Source: Fomitopsis serialis (lineage: Eukaryota; Basidiomycota; Agaricomycetes; Polyporales; Fomitopsidaceae). Taken from it: 20,496 nt of DNA. The translations under genes and the position numbers were made by a program. Location: positions 1 through 20,496 of the forward strand of contig NW_025955566.1 in assembly GCF_022376445.1 (NCBI RefSeq), read 5' to 3'. The notes under the pieces are model-generated. The model saw only the letters and a list, made by a program, of their open reading frames with translations. It made no database searches and had not been told where the DNA came from. This document shows positions 9,538 through 17,351 of the stretch, piece after piece (position 1 is the first letter of the stretch; each line of letters starts with the position of its first letter).

Positions 9538-11095
9538 ATGTCGACCAAGGCTACCAGTGGCCAAGATACGGAGCAGGCATCATCGCTCACCAACGAAGTT
9601 GTCTTAGCAATGGCCAATGAGTTGAAGCGGCTGCGACAGCAACTGAACGAGCGCGACAAGGATAAGCCAGAGGTTAGTTCGCATGCTCCACTTCCCCCGT
9701 TGTCGGTCCCTCCATGTACTGATTCTGAAACATTGTGCAGGGCGACCGCGTAGCTGAGACGCGAGACCTTCAAAAGGAGAATGAACGGATTCAACGCGAA
9801 TTGACTGTCAAAAGTTCGCATGGACTCTCAGAGCAGACACATGCGTCGACGTACGACTCACTTCGGCATCAGCTTGACGAGGTGCTGCAGGCACGAGATG
9901 AAGAATTGAATTTACATGTAGGTCAGACAGCTATTTGGTGAAGGTTCAGCTCAGTTCATTGCTCTCGCCAGGCAGAAGTAGTGAGAGGTATGAAGGCAGA
10001 GATAGCCACTTTGAGGAATCACTATGAAGAGTTCAAGGCGTCTCTCAAGGTGAATAATTCATCTCGATATATTCGATAGCTTGTCTAGGCCTGACACACT
10101 GCCTTCCAAGGTCGGCCATGGGCTCACCGGGAATGAACGTCACGACCCAGGAGTACTTCCGGCTGTATCAAATGCTGTAAGTAGGCTCATATGCACACGG
10201 CACTGTTCACACGTTGACGATGATCGTGACAATGTATTGGCAGGAAACCGTTAACGAGACGAAGTTCAGCCCGTATAACTTCCTCGAGCTTCAGGATGGT
10301 CGCGGGGGTCACGGGAGTGAGCGACCGCCTCTCTGCATCTATGACAGCCCTCCCGGCTTGAACCTCTGGGCAGCCGTGCGCAAGGCAAGCACATCAGACT
10401 ACGCTCGCGACTCGATGGCTGACATGGTTTTGAATGTACAGGAGCTCTCGGACCCATCGTATGTATTGTGAACTTGGGCCGTTTCGTTTCACACAACAGC
10501 TGACATCGTTATACTAGTGTCCTTGATGGAATTCTGCACGTAAACCCGGACAGCATCATCTGGCATCATGATGGAGACAAACGCTGTCTGTTGCTGTATG
10601 CATCGCAGCGCTTTAGCTTGTGCGACAAGGGTGCATGGAAGTCCGAGGGATGTATACTGACCCTTGGAAGAGGCGACACGCGAGAGCTGGTCTGCAAATC
10701 AGAGAAGGCTTGGTCATATTGCGGCCAATATAACTGCGTTGACGTTTCCGATATATCCGAGGAGGATTTGCGCTCTCTTCATCCGCGGGTGCGTCCTTTT
10801 GCTATCTGTATGCGCATCTCAGCCTAACAAACCCCAGCATACTCTTATGAATGCGATCGCGCAGCGAACGACATCCTCGAGCACCAAAGGTGGGCAACCA
10901 ACACATGTTGGGAAGCTGGTGCGAGAGATGTACCGCAGCGGGGCCCTCACCGTCCGATGCTATGGTATGGAATTGCTTAAGCGAGATGAGGCCCTCGACA
11001 ACGCATTGGAGAAATGTGCGATCCGCCGCGCCGACAAGAAGCGTACCTCGGACGATGGAGAGGAAGGTTCTCGCAAGAAGCAGAAATCATTGTGA
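9538..11095 (+). CDS. Orphan coiled-coil protein with C-terminal globular domain (DUF6697-like?)
   Basis: I do not recognise a function. Exons: 9538-9672, 9741-9917, 9972-10049, 10111-10176, 10244-10458, 10518-10788, 10838-11095; all GT-AG introns of 49-68 nt; 399 aa. The start at 9538 has the context CCATCATGTCG, and exon phases all fit. Residues about 15-130 are Glu/Lys/Gln/Leu-rich with heptad-like spacing (ELKRLRQQLNERDKDKPE, LQKENERIQREL, YDSLRHQLDEVLQARDEEL, MKAEIATLRNHYEEFKASL): a coiled coil. Residues about 155-365 form a compact domain with many aromatics and cysteines (FSPYNFLELQDG, SIIWHHDGDKRCLLLY, KAWSYCGQYNCVDV, LVREMYRSGALTVRCYGMEL). The C terminus is basic (KKRTSDDGEEGSRKKQKSL), a plausible bipartite NLS. 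The layout resembles Agaricomycete proteins I associate with DUF6697, from memory only. No catalytic motif is evident; a nuclear protein-interaction role is conjecture. Confidence 0.75.
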
Positions 11096-11570
11096 CTTGA
11101 ACGGCTGTCGTGCGCGGGCATTGTGGAGACACATGTCCATACCTTTCTACAATGGGATACCGTCTTACCTCGTTCAAGGCACGTTGTCAGAGATCAGTGT
11201 GGAGTATGGAGATGATTGACGAAACAAGTAGATCGGTGAATGGCTGCGTCTCGCTTTGCCTGTACAAACACTCACGCTTGACCATTTACAGATATATCGC
11301 TGCTAGACCAACTGCCTCGTGTGTAAGCATTTTGTTAGAAAGTGTTGCGATGGCATGCCATTGTTCTTTTAGGTGTGTCGACTTATCTCGTGTTCTCGTC
11401 GAGCGAGCCTCTCGGTGCATCGTACCGATTCGTACGAGAGCCCTCGGCCCCTGATTCAATTGAACCTCCGCATGGGTCTATACCACTGAAACCTATATGA
11501 AGCACAGTCGAATGTACAGTATCTGCCTCTCGTCAGCGGCGGCCCCAATACCTCAGGCTCACGTCCATCA
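11096..11570. other. Intergenic region containing a P450 relic and promoter of P450 copy 1
   Basis: Besides the P450 pseudogene fragment annotated separately, positions 11411-11442 contain a small inverted repeat (TCGTAC CGATTC GTACGA). A TCTATAC motif (11476-11483) sits about 90 bases before the P450-1 start, and P450-2 has the same motif about 45 bases before its start (14654-14661). No further gene is seen. Confidence 0.5.
11215..11390 (+). pseudogene. Degraded cytochrome P450 fragment (fourth array member)
   Basis: Two pieces match the intact neighbours. Positions 11216-11237 (ATTGACGAAACAAGTAGATC, then CG) equal the 3' end of P450 exon 2. They are followed by a copy of intron 2 (CGCTTTGCC, then an acceptor ending ACAG) up to about 11291. 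From about 11303 to 11372 the sequence resumes in exon 7: it corresponds to the LDRLPYVKALCWEVLRWHAI stretch but reads with in-frame TAA (11322-11324) and TAG (11334-11336) stops, and the ExxR glutamate codon has become AAA (Lys). Exons 3-6 and most of exon 7 are missing, so an internal deletion joined the two pieces. Intron 7 seems to begin after 11372 and fades out by about 11390. It is clearly non-coding now. It shows the array once had at least four members. Confidence 0.8.
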
Positions 11571-13736
11571 ATGGCTACACTCACGGGCGTTGTCACGTTA
11601 GCCTTCGTTCTTTTCGTTTGCATCATAGTGCGGTTGACCTCGAATCGACGCCGGCAAGGACGCATACCTCCGGGTCCATGGGGATGGCCTTTCATTGGAA
11701 ATGCACTCGACGTGCCGAATGCTTATGCGTGGAAGGCCTTCGCGAAATGGAGCAAAAACTGGGGTGAATACCTTCTTACAACACTGACGACTTGAAAGCT
11801 CTGACACTTCAGCATAGGGGACATCATGATGCTTAATCTGCTCGGGCAGAGAGTGATGATCCTGAACTCCCCGAGTCTTGCCTTCGAGCTACTCGACAAG
11901 AAGAGTGCAGTATACTCGGGCAGGCCGGCATTCCCCGTGATCACCGAAATAATGGGCTGGGAACGTGAAACTGCCCTGCGTCCCTATGGCCCGGCGTTGA
12001 AAGAGCTTCGTAAACTTATCACGCAGACGATAGGCAATCGTACCGCCCTACTCGGCTTGTCAACCAGTCTTGAACACGAAGCTCTCGACTTCCTGTGTCG
12101 TGTTATGTCCGACCCCAAGACATTGAGAAGACAAGTAGATCGGTGAGTGCTGCGTTGTTCCGCTTTGCCGGTGCAAACACTCAAGTACTCACGACTGGCT
12201 CGCAGATATACAACTGCCTCGATTCTGCGTATCACATATGGCTACAATATCAAAGAAGATGGCGATGAGCTAGTCAACGTCGTCAAGCGCGCAGTGGAGA
12301 CTTTAAGCCTCGCCAGTGCGCCCGGAGCTTACTTAGCGGATGTCTTTCCAATATGTATGTAAGCCGTCACTCAGTCCCACGAGGCACGTTGCCGATACAC
12401 ATTTTCCAGTAACGAGGATCCCCGCTTGGTTCCCTGGAGCAGGATGGAAGAGACAAGCACAGGCGTGGCGCGTACACCACACGATGATGTACGAGCTTCC
12501 ATTTAAATACTCCAAGCAACAATTGGTATCAAATACACTTTTCTTTTTCTGTGACAATACTAAAACCAGAATCAGCAAGCCGGCACATTAGAGCCTTGCT
12601 TTGTGTCCAAGCATTTGGAAGACTGTGACGACCCAGAGCGCGAAGCCTTGATTGCTGATGCAGCTTCCTCAATATTCGCAGGTATGTGGGCCACCGTGAT
12701 TGATTACCCATTACTGCCATGCGCTCATTCGAAAAATTGTTAGGCAGCGCTAATACGGTGGGTGACCAAACGCATGTACTGTTGGGCTTCCCCAGTTACA
12801 TATGCGTTCGATGAGCAGACGATAGGGGCAATCCTCGCCTTCTTCCTAGCTATGACGTGCTTCCCCGAGAAACAGAAGAAGGTTCAAGACGAGATCGACA
12901 ACATTATTGGAAACGATAGGCTTCCCTGTGTGACTGATCTAGACCGACTACCTAATGTAAAAGCACTTTGTTGGGAGGTGCTGCGATGGCACGCCATCTT
13001 TCCTTTAGGCAAGTCTACTCATCCTATCAATGTAGAGCAACGAAGTCCGAGACTAATCACCGAACGCAGGCGCCCCTCATAGACTCACAGAAGACGATGT
13101 ACATGCGGGCTATTTCATCCCTAAGGGAACGACTGTCTTCACCAATATTTGGTCCGTCATATTCATCCTTGTCAATACGTAACGTACTGACCACTGCTTA
13201 GGGCTATGCTTCGTGACCATCGTCTATACTCGAAGCCCGAAGAATTCAATCCAGACAGATTTGTTCCTTCAGATGGCTCTGAGCCAGAATATGATCCCCG
13301 TCAGATATGTTTCGGGTTTGGCAGACGGTCAGTACATGAACACCATTAGTCGGCTCCATCCTCAGCTACTGATATTCACCCAGTATATGTCCAGGTTTGT
13401 CTCTATATAAAGATGCTGCAACTTGAATCGTGCGTTGCATGCTGACCTGAATTGACAGGCATGCAGTTCGCTGAGATGTCACTATCCCTCGTTGTGGCCA
13501 TGACACTCTCTGTCTTCAACATCTCGAAGCCGGTCGTCAATGGCAAGGTTGTAGAACCCTCGCTGCAGTTTGCTGCGAATCTTATCAGGTGTGTTCGTAA
13601 CCTCAGTCTGTCGCCGCTCAGCGAGCTCATCTACCGGTCGCCCGTCAGCCACCCGCTCCCCTTCGAATGCGATATTCGGCCACGATCAGCCAAAGCTGCA
13701 GCTCTGCTATCCTCCGCCCTCGACGGTCGTGCTTGA
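11571..13736 (+). CDS. Cytochrome P450, tandem copy 1 (CYP64-clan / OrdA-like)
   Basis: Heme-thiolate monooxygenase, membrane-anchored in the ER. Exons: 11571-11763, 11818-12142, 12206-12354, 12410-12525, 12576-12681, 12744-12757, 12819-13008, 13070-13151, 13202-13327, 13384-13394, 13459-13588, 13649-13736; 1530 nt, 509 aa. N-terminal anchor at about 5-25, RLTSNRR stop-transfer, proline hinge PPGPWGWPFIGN. I-helix motif GSANTT (297-302), ExxR as EVLR (354-357), FNPDRF, and heme loop FGFGRRICPG with Cys436. Intron 7 (13009-13069) starts with GC (TAG|GCAAGT). Unlike copies 2 and 3, the I-helix acid is Asn300 rather than Asp, which may alter proton delivery. No frameshift or stop is present. Closest familiar group is the O-methylsterigmatocystin oxidoreductase-like set expanded in mushrooms (CYP5144 and relatives), from memory. 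The substrate is unknown; the partner should be NADPH-P450 reductase, which is not in this window. Confidence 0.9.
12744..12757 (+). other. 14-nt microexon, P450 copy 1 (I-helix motif)
   Basis: This exon, between AG and GT borders, supplies the last two bases of Gly297 and codons Ser-Ala-Asn-Thr. The same 14-nt exon occurs at 15865-15878 and 18515-18528 in the other copies. It is required for phase and for the I-helix motif. Confidence 0.85.
13384..13394 (+). other. 11-nt microexon, P450 copy 1 (heme cysteine)
   Basis: TATATGTCCAG, flanked by CAG and GT, completes Arg434 and encodes Ile-Cys-Pro plus the first base of Gly438. Without it the protein has no heme ligand. Equivalent exons are at 16487-16497 and 19160-19170. 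Confidence 0.88.
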
Positions 13737-14314
13737 GTGGGATCTGCTGCAGCGGATGTTCGTTTAGGAAGAAGCAGACTGAAAATACATCGAAGTCCAA
13801 GAAAGAATACCAATGCAGCGTAGCTTACGTATGTTTCTTCATGCACTCATGGTGCCTCAGAAAGGGTCGACTTTTGTACAATAAGTTGGATACGTTGTCA
13901 TGAATGACCAGCCTTCTTGGAGTGCTACTCACCTCTGCTCTTTCGGCGCGAGGCACATGACCTTGTCGACACGCGCTCCTGATATCCCACCAAGCCCTTG
14001 AGATTAATACCAAGACTGCGCTTGTAAGCTAGGCAAAGCTTGCGCACCCAACTTTCACATCGGAGTGCATGAAACCCAATGCGCATGGCAACCAGCATAC
14101 ACGATCAACAGACAGTCGAATCGAACTTGGGAGTACATGGGGAACGGAACGCACTCGAGATCCGTGACGCCACACCTCCAGCAACCTCACAAACCGATGG
14201 TTGCGCTCTTCTGACAGCGACACATACTTATAGCGACTTTGGTTTCGAGCGCCGAATCTCTGCTTGATGCGGAGTGGGGGAGCAGGCTGTGACACACACA
14301 TGCCCATGACCCTC

Positions 14315-14346
14315 AATTCGTCGCTATACAGTACACCATCCATTAT
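14315..14346. repeat. Array flank repeat, first copy
   Basis: The core CTATACAGTACACCATCCAT here corresponds to CTGTACAGTACTCCATCCAT at about 20042-20061. The match extends a few bases further with scattered substitutions. The two copies sit downstream of P450 copies 1 and 3, which suggests that the duplication units included 3' flanking DNA. Confidence 0.65.
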
Positions 14347-14422
14347 CACAACGTCGGTCAGTACTCAATGTGCCTTACCTGGAATAGCTCTACTGGATTC
14401 CCTGCTGCGCAGGCGATGGATC

Positions 14423-14578
14423 GCGGCCGCTAACATCCTAGACAAGTTAACAGCATCCGCCGAACCAAATGTGTCAGAGACATCGGTAACCGTCAAGCCC
14501 GTTTAGCCCGAGTTGCAAGTACCTTGTCGATGGAAATGGTATCTTGTATCCAAACAGCGACAATACGACTGAATGGAG
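14423..14578 (+). repeat. Duplicated promoter segment upstream of P450 copy 2
   Basis: Two blocks here are repeated upstream of copy 3. GCGGCCGCTAACATCCTAGA (14423-14442) matches 17004-17023 with few changes. The block around 14528-14578 (starting GTCGATGGAAATGG) matches the block around 17190-17241 (starting GTCGATGGACATGG). Both contain an upstream ATG in the same relative position (14530 and 17194). No equivalent was found upstream of copy 1. Confidence 0.65.
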
Positions 14579-14683
14579 CTGTCGTTCCAATGACGCTCGG
14601 TATGGTGTCCCCTCGCAACTGACTCTCGTTCGAGTGACACCTGAGCGCCATCGGTCTATACTTAACAGCAAGCTCAATACCCC

Positions 14684-16848
14684 ATGTCCATTACTGCAAT
14701 GCCTACATGCATAGGTGTCGTCGATATCTCGGCCTTCATTCTACTCATTTGCATCATAGCGCGTTTGACTTCAAGTCGAGCGCGAGGATACCTACCGCCA
14801 GGTCCACCCGGGTGGCCTCTGATCGGGAATGCGCTCGACGTGCCAAAGATGGGTGCGTGGAAGACCTTCGCGAAATGGAGTGATGAATGGGGTAAGTCCT
14901 TCTCTGCAGCCGAGGCTACAGATTGTCTGACGCTTGACTGCAGGAGACATCATGACGCTTAATTTGCTCGGACAGACTGTACTAGTTCTGAACTCCTCCA
15001 ACGTTGCCTTTGAGCTCCTCGACGAGAAAAGTGCAATTTACTCGGACAGACCGAGACAACCAGTGATCACCGAGATAATGGGGTGGGAACGTACCATCGG
15101 CCTGCGTCGTTATAGTCCGACATTGAAAGCACTTCGCAAGCTTGTCGCTCAGAAGATCGGCACCCGTACCGCTCTGCAGGATTTGTCAATCCACCTTGAA
15201 CGCGAAGCTCTCAGCTTCCTATGGCGTATTATGTCTGATCCCAAGACATTGGCAAAACAAGTAGATCGGTGAGCGGCTGCGGCGCGCATGTGTCAACCGT
15301 CAACGCTCACACTCGGCTATTCGCAGATACACCATTGCTTCAATTCTGCGCATCACATATGGTTATGGCATCAAAGAAGACAACGATGAGCTAGTCAATG
15401 TCGTCAAGCGTGCCATGGATACTTTTTCCATTGCCGCTGCACCGGGAGCTTACTTGGCGGATATCTTTCCAATAAGTACGTCCGCTGTTGAATCTCACGA
15501 CGTACTTATTCCACATTTATCGAATATCTCTCTCAGTGACAAGAATCCCCGCTTGGTTCCCTGGTGCAGGATGGAAGAGACAAGCACAAACGTGGAGCAC
15601 ATACTTCACAATGATGCGTGAACTGCCGCTCAAGTACTCCAAGGAACAGTTGGTACTGGGCACGTGTAGCTCCCCGTGGCAGAACTGACCTCGAAGACAG
15701 CAAGCCGGCACATTGGAACCTTGCTTCGTGTCCGAATATCTAGACGGCAATGACAATCTAGAGCGCGAAAACTTGATCGCTGACGCCGCTACCTCGCTAT
15801 ATGCCGGTATGTGGGCTTCCCTAACCACGCCAATTTCTACTGACCGATGTCTATGACGCGCCAGCCGGTGCTGATACGGTGGGTGGTCATCAGAACGTGT
15901 GGCTCATCATCTCACTGCAGTGTGCAGTCAGTGGGTGCAATACTCGCCTTTTACTTGGCTATGATGTGCTATCCCGAGAAACAAAAGAAAGCTCAGGACG
16001 AGATCGACAGCATCATCGGAAACGATAAGCTTCCCCGTGTGGCTGATCTAGACCGACTACCTTACGTGAAAGCACTATGTTGGGAGGTGTTGCGATGGCA
16101 CGCCATTGCTCCTTTGGGTGAGTCAACTTCTCTTAGAAGGCAGCATCGTCTGGTACTAATTACTGTAGGAGCACCTCATAGACTCACAGAAGATGATGTA
16201 TATGCGGGCCATTTTGTCCCCAAGGGTGCGATCGTTTTCGCCAATATTTGGTTTGTCTTCACTACTGTTTCCTGTGTCAAATGTCTTGCTGAACGTTCAG
16301 TAGGGCTATGCTCCGCGATCGTCGTCTATACTCGAATCCTGAAGAATTCAATCCAGACAGATTTGTACCTTCTGATGGTTACGAGCCGGAATATGACCCT
16401 CGTCAGATATGTTTCGGGTTTGGTAGACGGTCAGTATAACCCGTTGATCACGTCTGTGTCCTTAACTAATACTGACAATGACGAAGTATATGCCCAGGTA
16501 TGTCAACGCGACGACACCATTGTCACCGTGGCTCACTGATAATTTCACTTGTGCACTGTTGACAGGCATGCAGTTGGCTCAAATGTCACTGTCCCTGATT
16601 GTGGCCATGACCCTATCTGTCTTCAACATTTCGAAGCCAAGCGTCAATGGCAAGATTGTAGAGCCCTTGGTGCAGTTCACTGCGAACCCAATCAGGTGCA
16701 TAGTGCTCGTGTTTTCACTCTGTCGCCGCTCAGCGAGCTGATCTACTGATCATCCGTCAGCCACCCGCTCCCTTTCGAATGCGATATCCTGCCGCGATCA
16801 GACAAGGCTATGGCACTGCTGTCTTCAGCGTTCGGTAGTCATGTCTAA
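14684..16848 (+). CDS. Cytochrome P450, tandem copy 2 (CYP64-clan / OrdA-like)
   Basis: Paralogue of the flanking P450s. Exons: 14684-14891, 14944-15268, 15327-15475, 15537-15652, 15701-15806, 15865-15878, 15928-16117, 16169-16250, 16304-16429, 16487-16497, 16566-16695, 16761-16848. Two in-frame starts exist. The ATG at 14699 aligns with the starts of copies 1 and 3 and gives 509 aa; 14684 adds MSITA. Features: anchor VVDISAFILLICIIARL, hinge LPPGPPGWPLIGN, I-helix AGADTS, ExxR as EVLR, FNPDRF, heme loop FGFGRRICPG. All introns are GT-AG, including intron 7 (G|GTGAGT). Exon lengths match the other copies exactly apart from the optional N-terminal extension. The canonical acid-alcohol pair (Asp300-Thr301) and ligand cysteine predict an active enzyme. 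Substrate unknown. N-terminal identity to copy 3 (RLTSSRARG, PPGPPGWPLIGN) suggests that these two are the younger pair. Confidence 0.92.
15865..15878 (+). other. 14-nt microexon, P450 copy 2 (I-helix motif)
   Basis: CCGGTGCTGATACG, between CCAG and GTGGGT, gives Ala-Gly-Ala-Asp-Thr across the junction. It carries the canonical oxygen-activating Asp-Thr pair. Confidence 0.85.
16487..16497 (+). other. 11-nt microexon, P450 copy 2 (heme cysteine)
   Basis: TATATGCCCAG, between GAAG and GTATGT, completes Arg and encodes Ile-Cys-Pro. Size and phase are identical to the other two copies. Confidence 0.88.
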
Positions 16849-17351
16849 GTTGGCTGCGGCGGATGGTCATTGGGACACGGTTGGGACACGGGCGCGAAGG
16901 ATCGCAACGGATGCATCCCATCGCGATGTTCACGAGATGATACTGGTTGCGTGATGTTTTGCAGTGTGTATGTTGCCTAAATTTCATATTGGGCAGATGA
17001 ACCGCGCCGCTAACATGGTAGATACGAACCAAACGCGTATTCGGAGTATGGAGATCTCGATGTAAGCCCATTGGCCTGGGGTTGTACAAATTTTCTCCGC
17101 ACGCGACGTGTCACTTAAGGACCGCCCAATTCTACCGGTGCTGCTCCGAGTCAGCCCATCAAACTCAAAGTATCTTCTAGATTAGTCCCGTCGATGGACA
17201 TGGCATTTACGATCCAAGCGGCGACAACACGGCTGGATGGAGGAGCTATCAGCTTCAATAACATGCGGCAACATGACCCTTCATTCAGACTGTTCAAAGG
17301 AAGCTGCAACGCTCGACCATCCTGAGGCCCAATACCTCAGCCCTCCTGTCA
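16849..17351. other. Spacer between P450 copies 2 and 3
   Basis: About 500 bases with no supportable gene. The first bases, TAAGTTGGCTGCGGCGGATG (16846-16865), resemble the 3' flank of copy 3 (19528 onward), showing shared 3' UTR ancestry. The right half carries the promoter duplication annotated separately. Confidence 0.6.
17004..17241 (+). repeat. Duplicated promoter segment upstream of P450 copy 3
   Basis: Counterpart of 14423-14578. The two conserved blocks lie in the same order and at similar distances from the start codon (about 340 and 160 bases here, about 270 and 170 in copy 2). An upstream ATG at 17194 opens a short frame that ends before the main start. Conserved regulation, or simply recent duplication, would both explain it. 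Confidence 0.65.

Larger units (their letters stand above)
13737..14683. other. Spacer between P450 copies 1 and 2
   Basis: About 950 bases without a supportable gene. It contains segments that recur elsewhere in the array: 13909-13926 matches 19718-19735, 14315-14346 matches 20032-20064, and 14423-14446 and 14528-14578 match upstream DNA of copy 3. This suggests the spacer was built from duplicated flanks. It contains the 3' UTR of copy 1 and the promoter of copy 2. Confidence 0.6.

Noticed and set aside
14684..14698. Upstream ATG of P450 copy 2 as the sole start
   Set aside because: The ATG at 14699 aligns with the starts of copies 1 and 3; the 14684 start is kept only as an alternative that adds five residues.
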